Positions 44,245 to 56,548 of a DNA stretch of 64,000 nt are shown one piece after another. The position numbers were made by a program, and so were the translations under genes. Source of the DNA: an uncultured Erythrobacter sp. (GTDB taxonomy: Bacteria; Pseudomonadota; Alphaproteobacteria; Sphingomonadales; Sphingomonadaceae). The stretch spans positions 186,001-250,000 of the forward strand of contig CANMIS010000004.1 in the NCBI GenBank assembly GCA_947498065.1, read 5' to 3'. The stretch's first letter is position 1. Every line of letters begins with the position of its first letter. The notes beneath the pieces were generated by a model. That model did no database searches. It was not told where the DNA came from and saw only the letters and a program-made list of their open reading frames with translations.

Positions 44245-44811
44245 ATGGGCATTATCGGCTCAACCATCAAACCATTCACCGCCACAGCCTTCAAAGCCGG
44301 CGAAGATTTCTACGAAGTCACCGACGAAGACGTGAAGGGGAAGTGGGCAATCTTCTTCTTCTATCCTGCTGACTTCACCTTTGTGTGCCCAACCGAGCTC
44401 GAAGACCTCGGCGAGAAGTACACCATGCTGCAAGACATGGGCGTCGAAGTGTACGGCGTCAGCACCGACACGCACTTCAGCCACAAGGCATGGCACGACA
44501 CTTCCGACAAGATCGGCAAGCTGCAATTCCCATTCCTGGGCGACCAAAACCACGTGCTCGCGCGCAATTTCGACGTGCTACGTGAAGGCGTGGGCCTGGC
44601 CGACCGTGCGACTTTCGTGGTCGATCCCGACGGCGTGATCCAGATCATGGAGCAAACCTGCGAAGGCGTGGGCCGCAATGCCAACGAACTGACCCGCAAG
44701 ATCAAGGCCGCTCAATATGTGCGCGCCAACCCAGGTCAGGTCTGCCCGGCAGCATGGGAAGAAGGCAGCGACACGCTGGCCCCATCGCTCGACTTGGTTG
44801 GCAAGATCTAA
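44245..44811 (+). CDS. ahpC: alkyl hydroperoxide reductase subunit C (peroxiredoxin)
   Basis: 188 residues; AAGGGG lies upstream of ATG 44245. Typical 2-Cys peroxiredoxin: peroxidatic Cys in FTFVCPTE (about residue 48) and resolving Cys in GQVCPAAW (about 167). It reduces H2O2 and organic hydroperoxides and is recharged by AhpF, encoded next. A large hairpin separates the two genes. Confidence 0.97.
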   Translation: MGIIGSTIKPFTATAFKAGEDFYEVTDEDVKGKWAIFFFYPADFTFVCPTELEDLGEKYTMLQDMGVEVYGVSTDTHFSHKAWHDTSDKIGKLQFPFLGDQNHVLARNFDVLREGVGLADRATFVVDPDGVIQIMEQTCEGVGRNANELTRKIKAAQYVRANPGQVCPAAWEEGSDTLAPSLDLVGKI

Positions 44812-44841
44812 GCAGCGGCCTTAGGCCACTCAAACAGACCG

Positions 44842-44877
44842 GGCGGCGCGGCTTTCACATGTGAGGGCCGCGCCGCC
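44842..44877. other. large near-perfect palindrome between ahpC and ahpF
   Basis: An 11-bp GC-only stem (GGCGGCGCGGC / GCCGCGCCGCC) continues through two G-T pairs into TCACATGTGA, making a 36-nt hairpin with almost no loop. No T tract follows. It lies 31 nt after ahpC and 28 nt before the ahpF ATG; likely an mRNA-stabilising or attenuating structure. Confidence 0.85.
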
Positions 44878-44905
44878 ACCCACTCAAGACAATACGGATT
44901 TCTCC

Positions 44906-46495
44906 ATGCTCGATGCCAATATGCAAACCCAGCTGAAGCAATATTTCGCCAATCTGCGCGAGCCGATTGAGCTCGTTGCAAGCTTGGATGAGAGCGAGAA
45001 GTCCGAGCAGACCCGGGAGCTTTTGAGCCAGATCGCTGCGCTGCACGAGCTGGTCAGCGCCAGCTTCGATGGCACCGACGATCGCAAGCCCAGCTTCATC
45101 ATTCGCCGCGCCAGCGATGCGACCAAATGGGTTCGCTTTGCCGGTCTGCCCATGGGCCACGAGTTCACCTCTCTGGTGCTCGCCCTGCTGTGGGCAGGTG
45201 GCCACCCGCCAAAGGTCGATGCTGATCTGATCGAACAGGTCCGCGCGCTGGAAGGCGACTATGACTTTGAGATGTTCTTCTCATTGAGCTGTCACAATTG
45301 CCCGGACGTCGTGCAAGCGCTCACCCTGATGGCACTCAAAAACCCGCGCATCAACGCCACGCTGATCGAAGGCGGAACCTTCCAAGAAGAAGTGGACGCG
45401 CGCGAGATCATGGCCGTGCCTGCGACCTTCCTCAATGGCGAGAGCTTCTACAACGGGAAGATGGAGCTGGCAGAGATCCTCTCCAAGCTCGACAGCGGCG
45501 CGGACGCGAAAGCGGCTGAAAAGCTCGACGCGAAAGAGCCATTTGAAGTGTTGGTAATCGGCGGCGGCCCTGCTGGCGCAGCCTCGGCCGTTTACACCGC
45601 TCGCAAGGGCTTTCGCACCGGTATCGCAGCGGAGCGCTTCGGCGGTCAGCTGATGGATACGCTCGGGATCGAGAACCTGCCTGGCACCAGCTACACCGAG
45701 GGGCCAAAGCTGGCCGATAACCTCAGAAGCCACACGGGTGATTATGACATCGATGTGATGGATCTGGCCCGCGCGACCCAGCTAAAACCAGCTGGCGAAG
45801 CAGGCGGCATGCACGAAGTGACCATGGCCAATGGCGCGGTGCTAAAGGCGCGCTCGCTGATCCTGTCGACCGGTGCGCGCTGGCGCAATCTCGGCGTTCC
45901 GGGCGAGGCGGAATATCGCAACAAGGGCGTCGCCTATTGCCCCCACTGTGATGGCCCATTGTTCAAGGGCAAGAACATCGCGGTGATCGGCGGCGGCAAC
46001 TCCGGCGTTGAGGCCGCGATCGATCTCGCCAAAATCGTTGGTCACGTCACGCTGATCGAATATGACAGCAAACTGCGCGCCGACGATGTCTTGCAACGCA
46101 AATTGCGCAGCATGTCCAATGTCGAAATCATCACCTCGGGCCAGACCACCGAAGTGCTCGGCGATGGATCAAAGGTCAGCGGCCTGATCGTCAAAGATCG
46201 CACCAGCGGCGATGAACGCCGGATCGAGCTGGAAGGCGTGTTCGTCCAGATCGGCCTGGTGCCGAATACGGAATGGCTGGAGGGCACTGGCCTTGAGCTG
46301 TCCCAGCACGGCGAGATCGTGGTTGATCAGCACGGCGCAACCAACCTGCCCGGCATCTATGGCGCGGGAGATGCGACCACCGTTCCAGACAAGCAGATCG
46401 TCGTTGCCATGGGCGAAGGCGCGAAGGCTGGCCTTGGCGCGTTCGACTATCTGATCCGCAACGAACCCGCAGACGAGGTTGCCGAGGCGGCATAG
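44906..46495 (+). CDS. ahpF: alkyl hydroperoxide reductase subunit F
   Basis: 529 residues from ATG 44906 (MLDANMQTQ). Flavoprotein disulfide reductase that recharges AhpC with NAD(P)H. Tandem thioredoxin-like N-terminal domain with LSCHNCPDV, then FAD motif [11 protein letters not shown] (about residues 216-226), redox-active [10 protein letters not shown] and NAD motif [11 protein letters not shown]. All redox cysteines are intact. Transcribed with ahpC. Confidence 0.97.
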   Translation: MLDANMQTQLKQYFANLREPIELVASLDESEKSEQTRELLSQIAALHELVSASFDGTDDRKPSFIIRRASDATKWVRFAGLPMGHEFTSLVLALLWAGGHPPKVDADLIEQVRALEGDYDFEMFFSLSCHNCPDVVQALTLMALKNPRINATLIEGGTFQEEVDAREIMAVPATFLNGESFYNGKMELAEILSKLDSGADAKAAEKLDAKEPFEVLVIGGGPAGAASAVYTARKGFRTGIAAERFGGQLMDTLGIENLPGTSYTEGPKLADNLRSHTGDYDIDVMDLARATQLKPAGEAGGMHEVTMANGAVLKARSLILSTGARWRNLGVPGEAEYRNKGVAYCPHCDGPLFKGKNIAVIGGGNSGVEAAIDLAKIVGHVTLIEYDSKLRADDVLQRKLRSMSNVEIITSGQTTEVLGDGSKVSGLIVKDRTSGDERRIELEGVFVQIGLVPNTEWLEGTGLELSQHGEIVVDQHGATNLPGIYGAGDATTVPDKQIVVAMGEGAKAGLGAFDYLIRNEPADEVAEAA

Positions 46496-46630
46496 GCTCG
46501 CGGATGGAGGGCTCGCCTGCGGCGCGCGGTCCCACTGATCCGACAATCAACCAAGAAATGACATTATGGGGTGAGCGCTGAGCGCTTGCCCCTTTTGCTG
46601 TCTGCTGCACCCATTCCAAGCGAGCGCTTC

Positions 46631-46669
46631 AATCGATCCTATCAATCAATCAGCGCATATTAATCGATT
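46631..46669. promoter_or_regulatory. AT-rich inverted repeats upstream of katG
   Basis: AATCGAT (46631-46637) and ATCGATT (46663-46669) are inverted copies 25 nt apart in a locally AT-rich stretch 80-120 nt before katG. They may be an activator site, but this is weak. The rest of the 254-bp gap shows nothing else. Confidence 0.3.
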
Positions 46670-46707
46670 AGACAGATCAAACTCAAACAGTCATCTTCCC
46701 CTCATAA

Positions 46708-48951
<2,244 letters not shown>

Positions 48952-48981
48952 TCCGGCACGAGCCTGATCGGGTCGCAAGAA

Positions 48982-49012
48982 AGCCCTCGGCAGAAATGCC
49001 GGGGGCTTTTCG
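48982..49012 (+). terminator. Rho-independent terminator after katG
   Basis: An 11-bp stem AGCCCTCGGCA / TGCCGGGGGCT (one T-G pair) with a GAAA loop, followed by TTTTCGTTT, 30 nt past the katG stop. Confidence 0.9.
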
Positions 49013-49056
49013 TTTATGGCTTGGGAAAAGGTGGAGCGTGGTGGAGTACAGCCGCT

Positions 49057-49653
49057 TTACCGCTGACGCTTCAGCACCAGATAGAGCGCGCCTTCGCCGC
49101 CGTGGCTGCGGTGGGCAGCTCTTACTGCAGAGATCGCGCCAGCATGGGGGCCAGCGGCGAGCCAATCGAGCAGTTTGGCCCGGATAGCGCCGCGTTTCTC
49201 CCCGCGGTCCGCTGGATCCACTGGTCGCGAGCGCCCGGCAATCACCAGCACGACCCGCGCATCCATCGCGCGGGCTTGGTCAAGCCCGCTGGAGAGCCGC
49301 GTGTAGGCGCTGTCGAGCGTGTGTCCGTGCAAATCGAGTGTGTAATCGGGCACAATGCGGCCTGTTTTCAGCTTACGATCCCAATGGCCATCGAGACTGG
49401 ACGGGGCCAGTTTGGGCGGCGGCGCAGCAGCCACCTGTGCGCTCACGCGCGGGAGTTTCTTGGACTGTTTGCGCATTGGCGAGACCGGCTGCGGCGTCTT
49501 CAAGCCGGTTTTCGGCTTCGCCTTGGTCTGCACGCCAGCGGCTGGCTCTTGCGGCATTACGGGGCGCGCACGCCCCTCTAGCGGGGTGACGCTCTGCGCC
49601 AAATGCGCCCACGCTGCCGCCTCTTGCTCATTGAGGCCGCGCGGGATGCTCAT
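49057..49653 (-). CDS. Smr/MutS2-type domain protein
   Basis: 198 residues from ATG 49653, which overlaps the mltA stop (ATGA). A basic, Pro/Ala-rich N-terminal half precedes a C-terminal Smr domain with YTLDLHGHTLDSAY and VLVIAGRSRP (GKGRS-like motif with Ala-Gly-Arg-Ser) and the final RAAHRSHGGEGALYLVL. Smr domains can nick DNA or cleave RNA. Small stand-alone versions are common in alphaproteobacteria next to mltA. Confidence 0.9.
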   Translation of the reverse strand: MSIPRGLNEQEAAAWAHLAQSVTPLEGRARPVMPQEPAAGVQTKAKPKTGLKTPQPVSPMRKQSKKLPRVSAQVAAAPPPKLAPSSLDGHWDRKLKTGRIVPDYTLDLHGHTLDSAYTRLSSGLDQARAMDARVVLVIAGRSRPVDPADRGEKRGAIRAKLLDWLAAGPHAGAISAVRAAHRSHGGEGALYLVLKRQR

Positions 49654-50888
49654 TGGCCAGCGTGGCGTTCCACTACGCCGCGCGGAAGCAGGATCAGAGC
49701 TTGCCCGCGCCCGCTCATACCGCCAGCGATCTGGCGCGCGTCTTCGCCCGCACCCCAAAAGGTATCGAAGCGGTTCGGGCCCTTGATTGCGCCGCCAGTG
49801 TCCTGCGCGATCCACAGGCCATCGGCGACATCACGGTCGAGATCGAGCCAAACAGGCGCGCCGTAAGGCACAAAGCGCGGGTCAACCGCGACCGAGCTCT
49901 CGCGCCGCACCGGAATACCCAGCGAACCCAAGGGGCCATCACCGGTCAGCTCGCGGAAGAAAATCCAGCTCTTGTTGAGGCGCATCAGCTCGCGTCCTTC
50001 TTCGGGATTTTCGCGGATATAGGCCATGATGCCTTGCATGGAGCCAGCGTATTTGCCCGGCCCCTCGCCGATCAAACCACGGTCGCGCATGACTCGGCCA
50101 ACGCCAACATATTCGCGGCCATTCTGCCCCGCATAACCGATGCGGATCACTTCACCATCGGGAGTGCGCAGGCGACCTGAACCTTGGATTTGCAGAAAGA
50201 ACAGCTCAACCGGATCGGCTGCCCAGGCGATAACGGGAACGCGCCCATCAAGCGCGCCTTCTTCAATCTCGCGGCGCTCGTAATAGCGCACGAACTCGCC
50301 CGCTTCATTGGTGCGTCCCAGCGGCGCTCGCCCAGTGCGCTCAGCCTCGGGGATATCCGCCGTCCAGCCGCGTTTCAGATCGCTCGGCATGGCATAGATC
50401 GGCGTTTGAAAACCGGGGGAGCGTGTGCGGCTTGCGCGGATTTCAGGCTCAAAATATCCGGTCGCAAAGGCCTCGCCCGTGCCAACAATCGCGGTTTCAA
50501 AATAGGTCGCAAAGAAAGTGTCGGCGGTGCCGCGATTGCGCGGTGCGGCCTCGCAGGCTCGCTCCCAATCGCTTTGCCGGGTTAGGCCGGTGGTGTCCTC
50601 GCGTCGCAGCAGGCTGGGGCAGCTTTCGATGAAAGAGCGAAGCGCGCCCTCTGCATCCGCTTGAGAATAGCCCAGCCCGGACACGAATGGGCCGGGCTTC
50701 ACGCCCGCCATCAGCGCGCTGGTCGGCGCTGGGCCGGTAGGCGCAGGCGGCGTAATTGGAGCGGTTGGCGCGGTCACAGGCGGCAGCGGTGTCGTCACCA
50801 CCGGGCCACTAGGCGCAGTGCTTTCAGGGATCAGCCGGACGCAGCCGGACAGGAGGATAGCGATCGCCAGAACCAGGCCTGTGCGCAT
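49650..50888 (-). CDS. mltA: membrane-bound lytic murein transglycosylase A
   Basis: 412 residues. Lipoprotein signal with lipobox ILLSGC (Cys about 16), a Pro/Thr-rich linker, then the MltA domain (GYFEPEIRASRT, FFLQIQGSGRL) and the 3D domain at the C-terminus with the catalytic-aspartate region LWIAQDTGGAIKG. It cleaves the MurNAc-GlcNAc bond to give 1,6-anhydro ends. It overlaps the smr gene and follows the Tim44-like gene by 39 nt. Confidence 0.96.
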   Translation of the reverse strand: MRTGLVLAIAILLSGCVRLIPESTAPSGPVVTTPLPPVTAPTAPITPPAPTGPAPTSALMAGVKPGPFVSGLGYSQADAEGALRSFIESCPSLLRREDTTGLTRQSDWERACEAAPRNRGTADTFFATYFETAIVGTGEAFATGYFEPEIRASRTRSPGFQTPIYAMPSDLKRGWTADIPEAERTGRAPLGRTNEAGEFVRYYERREIEEGALDGRVPVIAWAADPVELFFLQIQGSGRLRTPDGEVIRIGYAGQNGREYVGVGRVMRDRGLIGEGPGKYAGSMQGIMAYIRENPEEGRELMRLNKSWIFFRELTGDGPLGSLGIPVRRESSVAVDPRFVPYGAPVWLDLDRDVADGLWIAQDTGGAIKGPNRFDTFWGAGEDARQIAGGMSGRGQALILLPRGVVERHAGQ

Positions 50889-50927
50889 TGTACTCTCCTT
50901 AAGGTCAGTGCCCGTTGGGCTAGCTGC

Positions 50928-51617
50928 CTAGCCTTCGTCGGTCTCGTCGAGCACCCAGTTCGGATCTTTGTCGCTCACATTGCGAGAGAACACCCAGATG
51001 TCGCGGCTTTCAATCGCATCATCAAGCGAACCGGCGATCATATTGCCATCCTTATCGCGCGTAACAGCGGCGATGTCGGCGACGAACAGCAAAGCGATCC
51101 GGGCCATCCGGCCATCCAGCTGAGCGGAGTGAATCTTTGTCTCTTCGATGCGGATCAGCTTGTTTTCGAGAGTGTGACCAGCGGCCTCGCGCTCATCAAT
51201 AGCGGCGACAAAGCCCTCATACACATCGTCATCGCACAGATCGCGCAGGGTCTCGCGGTCACCCTGCCAGAATGCCTCAAGCACCATAGTGTAGGCGGTG
51301 CGTCCGCCTTCTAGGAAGGAGGTAAGGTCAAACCGGCTGTCTGCCGCAGCGATCTCGCGAATGCCGCGTTCAACCGCTGGCAAGACGCCTGTGATCTCTG
51401 GCTGAGGGTTGGCTGCCACTGGCACAGCCGCCGGGCTTGGCGGGGTGTGCGGCGGCTGTTTGCCGCTCGGCTCAAACCGGTTTGGAACCGATTCCTCTTC
51501 ATGCTCTGCACGGCGGCCAAGCACCGAATAGAGACGCAGCCCCAAGAATGCGGCGATCATGGCGAGGATGATAATTTCAACAATCACGTTTGTAATACCC
51601 GGTTGGTTTGGGATCAC
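50928..51617 (-). CDS. Tim44/TimA-like membrane adaptor protein
   Basis: 229 residues from GTG 51617 (GTG 51584 inside is also possible). One N-terminal membrane helix (about 12-28), a proline-rich linker (50-70), and a Tim44-like C-terminal domain (about 85-229). Mitochondrial Tim44 tethers Hsp70 to the inner-membrane translocase; bacterial relatives are membrane adaptors of unclear role. It is divergent from the export chaperone gene secB, a suggestive neighbour. Confidence 0.88.
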   Translation of the reverse strand: MIPNQPGITNVIVEIIILAMIAAFLGLRLYSVLGRRAEHEEESVPNRFEPSGKQPPHTPPSPAAVPVAANPQPEITGVLPAVERGIREIAAADSRFDLTSFLEGGRTAYTMVLEAFWQGDRETLRDLCDDDVYEGFVAAIDEREAAGHTLENKLIRIEETKIHSAQLDGRMARIALLFVADIAAVTRDKDGNMIAGSLDDAIESRDIWVFSRNVSDKDPNWVLDETDEG

Positions 51618-51837
51618 GCAGCCGTGCGATCTCCGATTCCTATGTACCTTAAGTGCCTTAAATAGGCGCTAAATACAAATCGACAACGACCTTTCACGTG
51701 CCCGTTAAAGGTTTTTGCGTGCATCTCATCCGGTTGCGAGCACGGCTCGCGCCTGCTAGGCGCGCCGCCAACCGAATACCCGATTACCCTGCGCGCTGTG
51801 CAGGCTTCACATTATCCATGATGGAAAGAGCTTAAAA

Positions 51838-52365
51838 ATGGCCGAAGAAGGCGACATCCTAACCGATCTCAACAATCCAGCAGCCGGCGCAAATGGCGCC
51901 GATAATCAGCCCGCAGCTGGCCTGATTACGCAATATGTCAAAGACTTGTCGGTCGAAAACCCGAATGCGCCGGACGTCTATCAATGGCAGGATCAACCGC
52001 AGATCGACGTGCAGTTCAATATTGGCGCTGAGCAAGTGAACGAGAATGTTCACGAGATCACTTTGAAAGTGAACATCGACGCCAAGACCGAGCAAGGCAG
52101 CGCCTATTTGGTAGAGCTGGCCTATTGCGGTCTCATCGGTGTGCGCAATCTACCTGAAGATCAGACCCATGCGTTCCTGTTTGCCGAAGCACCGCGTCTG
52201 CTGTTCCCATTCGCTCGCCGGGTCGTTGCCGATGCCGTGCGTGACGCTGGCTTCCCGCCGCTGCTGATGGATCCGATTGATTTCAACGGCCTCTATCTTC
52301 AGCAGCTCGCTCGCAAGCAGCAAGAAGAAGCAGCCGCTGGCGGTGCGCCTGCTGGCGAGGCTTAG
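51838..52365 (+). CDS. secB: protein-export chaperone SecB
   Basis: 175 residues. Tetrameric chaperone that holds unfolded preproteins and hands them to SecA. The conserved segments YVKDLSVENPNAPDVYQW, LVELAYCGLIGVRN and LFPFARRVVADAVRDAGFPPLLMDPIDF (interrupted here for brevity only) are typical of alphaproteobacterial SecB. The Ala/Gly-rich tail is short. The 220-bp gap upstream shows no other gene. Confidence 0.97.
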   Translation: MAEEGDILTDLNNPAAGANGADNQPAAGLITQYVKDLSVENPNAPDVYQWQDQPQIDVQFNIGAEQVNENVHEITLKVNIDAKTEQGSAYLVELAYCGLIGVRNLPEDQTHAFLFAEAPRLLFPFARRVVADAVRDAGFPPLLMDPIDFNGLYLQQLARKQQEEAAAGGAPAGEA

Positions 52366-52434
52366 GGCCGCGTTCTGCTTGGCCCGGCTCACAGGCTTTC
52401 AAACCGCTAGACCTGTGATAGGGCTGGTGCAGCC

Positions 52435-54000
52435 ATGAGCCTGCTTAAAAATGTCGGAACCATTGGCGGGCTAACCCTCGCCAGCCGGGTTGCTGGGATG
52501 GCGCGCGAGATGATTTTCTCGCGTGTCCTCGGCGCCAATGACATCACCGATGCCTGGTTTCAGGCCTTCATCATCCCGAATGTGTTCCGCCGGCTGTTTG
52601 CCGAGGGAGCCTTCTCGGCCGCCTTTGTACCAATGTTTTCCAAGCGACTGCACGGCGAAGGTGGCATGGAAGAGGCGCGCTCGTTCAGCGCCGATGTGCT
52701 GAGTGTATTCCTGCCTGTGCTGATTGCGCTGGTGGCGATATTTGAGCTCGCCATGCCTGGTGTGATCTGGCTGCTCGCAGAAAAGCCAGTTGACGAGACC
52801 ACCTTCCCGATTGCGGTCGATTTCGCTCGGATCATGTTCCCCTACATCGTGCTGGTCAGCATGGTGACGCTCTTCACCGGCATGCTGAATTCAGTCTCGC
52901 GCTTTGCGCCTGGGGCCAGCTTTCCGATCATTTTGAACCTGGTGCTGATCGCCGCTTTGCTGATCGGCGAGCGCTGGATGGCGACCGGGGCCAGCCTTGA
53001 GCAGGTTGCCTACGGCATCGCCTGGGCCGTCACCGGGGCGGGCGTGATGCAGCTTGCTTGGCTCTACTACTGGGTCAGGGTTGAGGGCTTTGAAGTCAAA
53101 ATGCGCCTGCCGCGCCTCACGCCAGAGGTGAAACGGCTCGGCATTATCGCGCTGCCCGCAGCGATCGGCGGCGGCGCGTATCAGATCAACACTTTGGTCC
53201 AGCTCTATTTTCTGAACCAGCTGGAAAGCGGGGCGGTCAGCTATATGAATTATGCCGATCGGCTCAATCAGTTGCCGCTCGGCATCATTGGTATCGCACT
53301 GTCCACCGCGATCCTACCGACCCTGTCCAAATTCGTCGGCAGCGACAATCATGAAGGCGCATCGCAAATCCAGTCTGACGCGATCGAGCTTGCGATGCTG
53401 CTGACGCTGCCCGCGACGATTGCCCTCGCCATTTGCGGTGTACCGTTTGTGACGATGATTTTCGAAGGCGGGCGTTTCGCGATTGAAGACGCCAATCAAA
53501 CAGGCGCGGTCCTCACCGCGCTGGTGATGGGCCTGCCCGCCTATGTGCTGATCAAAGTGCTGGTCCCGAACTTTTACGCTCGCGCCGATACAAAGACGCC
53601 AGTGTACACCGCCTTTGTCGCGCTCTTTGTGTTCATCACTTACAACATCTTGTTCCTGGAAACCTACGGCGTTGTCGGCGTCGCCTTGGCCAGCGCGACC
53701 GGCGCATGGATCAATGTCACCATCCTCTATGTGATCCTCGCCATGCGCGGGCATTACCGCGCCAATTGGCAGCTGGTCGGGCGGATCGCGCGGCAACTCA
53801 TCGCAGCAACCGCGATGGGCGCAGCGCTGTATTTTGCCAGCGACATGCTGAGCGACTACTACTCCGCCGGTATCCTGGCGCGCCTGTTTGCGCTCGCGGT
53901 GCTGGTCGGCGCGGCGGCAATCGTCTATTTCACCTTGGCATTCGCTCTGGGCGCGCTCGACCGCGAACGGATCGCTAAGCTCACGCGCAAATCAACCTGA
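52435..54000 (+). CDS. murJ: lipid II flippase MurJ
   Basis: 521 residues, fourteen predicted helices, MATE-like MOP superfamily. Flips lipid II across the inner membrane for peptidoglycan synthesis. Opening motif SLLKNVGTIGGLTLASRVAGMAREM and the central-cavity arginines (RRLFAEGAFSAAFVP, MNYADRLNQLPLGIIG) are present. It is 21 nt before trpS, so possibly co-transcribed. Confidence 0.97.
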   Translation: MSLLKNVGTIGGLTLASRVAGMAREMIFSRVLGANDITDAWFQAFIIPNVFRRLFAEGAFSAAFVPMFSKRLHGEGGMEEARSFSADVLSVFLPVLIALVAIFELAMPGVIWLLAEKPVDETTFPIAVDFARIMFPYIVLVSMVTLFTGMLNSVSRFAPGASFPIILNLVLIAALLIGERWMATGASLEQVAYGIAWAVTGAGVMQLAWLYYWVRVEGFEVKMRLPRLTPEVKRLGIIALPAAIGGGAYQINTLVQLYFLNQLESGAVSYMNYADRLNQLPLGIIGIALSTAILPTLSKFVGSDNHEGASQIQSDAIELAMLLTLPATIALAICGVPFVTMIFEGGRFAIEDANQTGAVLTALVMGLPAYVLIKVLVPNFYARADTKTPVYTAFVALFVFITYNILFLETYGVVGVALASATGAWINVTILYVILAMRGHYRANWQLVGRIARQLIAATAMGAALYFASDMLSDYYSAGILARLFALAVLVGAAAIVYFTLAFALGALDRERIAKLTRKST

Positions 54001-54020
54001 ACTGAAAGAACCTATTTCCC

Positions 54021-55037
54021 ATGCAAGTCGTCTCCGGCATTCAGCCCACCGGCAACCTTCACCTCGGCAATTACCTGGGGGCGATCCGCAATTGGGTGAG
54101 GATGCAGGACGACATTGGTGAGAATGGTGAATGCCTGTTCTTTCTGGCCGATCTGCATGCGATTTCTCTGCCGCATGATCCGGTCCAGCTTAAGCAATCG
54201 ACGCTTGAGATGACGGCCGCCTTGGTCGCTTGCGGGGTCGATCCATCGCGCTCGGTTCTGTTCAACCAAGCGCAGGTTCCCGCCCATGCAGAGATGCAAT
54301 GGCTGCTAAACGGAACGGCGCGGATGGGCTGGCTCAACCGCATGACGCAGTGGAAGGATAAGTCGGGCAAGAACCGTGAAGGGCAATCGATTGCCCTGTT
54401 CACCTACCCTGTCCTGCAGGCCGCAGACGTCTTGCTGTATCAGGCGACCCATGTGCCGGTTGGCGATGACCAGAAACAGCATCTGGAGCTCGCGCGCGAC
54501 ATTGCGCAGAAATTCAACACCGATTTCGCCAGCGAAGACGCACCGGTTTTCACCCTGCCCGATCCCTATATCCCGCCAGAAGCCGCGCGGATCATGTCGC
54601 TGCGTGATGGCACGGCCAAGATGAGCAAGTCTGATCCATCGGACCTCAGCCGTATCAATCTGACCGATGATGCCGACACCATTATGAAGAAGGTGAAGAA
54701 GGCAAAGACTGATCCAGAGCCGCTGCCTAGCGAGCTTGAGGGGCTCGAGGACCGCGCAGAGGCGCTGAACCTGGTGAGTATCTTTGCCTCGCTGGCAGGC
54801 ATCAGCAAAGAGCAAGTGCTGGTCGACTATGGCGGGCAAGGGTTCGGCGCGTTCAAGCCCGCGCTTGGCGAGCTGCTGACCGAGAGCTTTGCGCCAGTGA
54901 CCGCGCGTTTCCGTGAGCTGATGCAGGACCGGGAGGCGCTGGATGCGATCCTGGCCAAAGGCGCAGCGAAAGCGCGTGAGCGCAGCGCTCCGACGCTCAA
55001 AGCAGCCTATGAGGCGCTCGGCCTGGTGCGCGGATAA
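54021..55037 (+). CDS. trpS: tryptophan--tRNA ligase
   Basis: 338 residues, class Ic aminoacyl-tRNA synthetase. HIGH-type motif is NLHLGNYLG (about residues 12-20) and the KMSKS loop is TAKMSKSDPSD (about 198). The specificity segment FFLADLHAIS is present. Length and motifs are normal. A 229-bp gap follows, in which I see nothing but AT-richer sequence. Confidence 0.98.
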   Translation: MQVVSGIQPTGNLHLGNYLGAIRNWVRMQDDIGENGECLFFLADLHAISLPHDPVQLKQSTLEMTAALVACGVDPSRSVLFNQAQVPAHAEMQWLLNGTARMGWLNRMTQWKDKSGKNREGQSIALFTYPVLQAADVLLYQATHVPVGDDQKQHLELARDIAQKFNTDFASEDAPVFTLPDPYIPPEAARIMSLRDGTAKMSKSDPSDLSRINLTDDADTIMKKVKKAKTDPEPLPSELEGLEDRAEALNLVSIFASLAGISKEQVLVDYGGQGFGAFKPALGELLTESFAPVTARFRELMQDREALDAILAKGAAKARERSAPTLKAAYEALGLVRG

Positions 55038-55266
55038 GGCAAACTACAGAGGCGGCAAATCGCATTCTGCACGCTGCAAGCCGCGCGATTCAGTCATCGC
55101 GCGTTCAAAATGCATTCAGGCCACGTCTTTACACTTAGGCCTGCTGATGACAGCTTGCCGACTCAACGATGGGATTCGCACCAGGACTTTATGGCGCGAG
55201 TGAAGGGAAATGGCGGCGGCAAACCATGAGCCTTTGAAAGCCATGTGAGTGATAAGAGGTAATGCC

Positions 55267-55998
55267 ATGACCAATTCCGATACTTCCTCGGCAAAAACGC
55301 CGGGCCGCACGCTGATGAAACGTTTAGGGCGCGCGAGCGTGCCAATTCTGCTGCTCAGCCTCGCAGCCTGCGCCACGCCGTTTAAGGCCGATGTCTCGCG
55401 CTTCCAGAGCGCGCTTCCGGCTCCAACTGGCCAGACCTTTGCCGTTGTTGCGGATGATCCCAAGCTCGCTGGCGGCCTCGAATTCGCGCAATATGCCGAT
55501 TTCGTCGAAGCCGAAATGGAGCGGCTAGGCTATTCGCAAGCCGAGCCTGAAGCCGCCAATCTGCTGGTGCGTTTCGATTACGGCATCGACAATGGCCGCG
55601 AGCGCATTCGCACCACGGGCGCTGGCTTTGCCGGCGATCCCTATTTCAGCCCATGGTATGGCCGATTTGGCCGGCGCGGGTTTTACCGTGGCCGCGGCTT
55701 CCATCGCAGCCGGTTTGGCGGCGCGTGGGGTTTCGGCTTCTATGACCCATGGTTCGGCGGACCAGAAGTGCGCAGCATCACGGTCTACACCAGCGGCATC
55801 GATATGAAGATCGACAGCACAGCGACCGGCGAACGTCTGTTTGAAGGCAAGGCGCAGGCTGTCTCCAGCTCGAATCGATTGCAATATCTGGTGCCGAACC
55901 TGGTGGATGCGATGTTCACAGACTTCCCCGGAAATTCGGGTGAGACTTTGCGCATCACCATCAAGCCAGAAAGCAAAAAGGTCCGCCGCACCGACTAA
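55267..55998 (+). CDS. DUF4136-type lipoprotein
   Basis: 243 residues from ATG 55267 (AAGAGG upstream). Lipobox LSLAAC puts the lipidated Cys near residue 37. The DUF4136 fold is split by an insert rich in Gly, Arg, Phe and Tyr (about 133-172: GRRGFYRGRG, RSRFGGAWGFGFY). The C-terminal part matches the usual sequence for removal to the outer membrane face. Function of the family is unknown. A terminator follows. Confidence 0.85.
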   Translation: MTNSDTSSAKTPGRTLMKRLGRASVPILLLSLAACATPFKADVSRFQSALPAPTGQTFAVVADDPKLAGGLEFAQYADFVEAEMERLGYSQAEPEAANLLVRFDYGIDNGRERIRTTGAGFAGDPYFSPWYGRFGRRGFYRGRGFHRSRFGGAWGFGFYDPWFGGPEVRSITVYTSGIDMKIDSTATGERLFEGKAQAVSSSNRLQYLVPNLVDAMFTDFPGNSGETLRITIKPESKKVRRTD

Positions 55999-56041
55999 TC
56001 CGGCGGCTGATCAACCCTTTTCCCTTGGACGGGATTTGAAG

Positions 56042-56071
56042 AGGCGGTGCTGGAAACGGCGCCGCCTTTTT
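56042..56071 (+). terminator. Rho-independent terminator after the DUF4136 gene
   Basis: Stem AGGCGGTGC / GGCGCCGCCT with an 8-nt loop followed by TTTTT, 44 nt past the stop. Confidence 0.9.
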
Positions 56072-56089
56072 GCGTTTGGAGTGTGCTAG

Positions 56090-56548
56090 CTAGAGCTTCT
56101 CGTGGCCGCCGGTCGAGCCAAAGCCGCCTGCGCCGCGTTCCGTCGCATCGAGCTCTTCAACCTCTACCCATGCGCCTTGCGTAACCGGGGCCAGCACCAG
56201 CTGAGCCACCCGGTCGCCGCGTGCGATGGGAAAGGGCTCGCTGCCGTGATTGATCATGATGACCTTTAGCTCGCCGCGATAATCCGAATCGATTGTGCCA
56301 GGCGTATTGGGCACGGTGATCCCATGCTTCAGCGCAAGGCCAGAGCGCGGGCGCACCTGAATTTCAAACCCTTTTGGAATGGCCACCGCAAGGCCGGTTG
56401 CAACAGCGCGGCGCGCGCCCGGATCAATCGTCACATCTTCTGCTGCGACAATGTCCATACCCGCTGCGCCTTCAGTGGCGTATGCGGGCAGGGGAAGACC
56501 CTCCCCATGAGGCAGGCGTTTGAGCTCTACCGATACGTGCGAAGTCAC
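56090..56548 (-). CDS. dut: dUTP diphosphatase
   Basis: 152 residues. Hydrolyses dUTP to dUMP and pyrophosphate, keeping uracil out of DNA. All five trimeric dUTPase motifs are seen: [42 protein letters not shown] and GAGGFGSTG. The ATG overlaps the coaBC stop, a common coupling. Confidence 0.98.
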   Translation of the reverse strand: MTSHVSVELKRLPHGEGLPLPAYATEGAAGMDIVAAEDVTIDPGARRAVATGLAVAIPKGFEIQVRPRSGLALKHGITVPNTPGTIDSDYRGELKVIMINHGSEPFPIARGDRVAQLVLAPVTQGAWVEVEELDATERGAGGFGSTGGHEKL

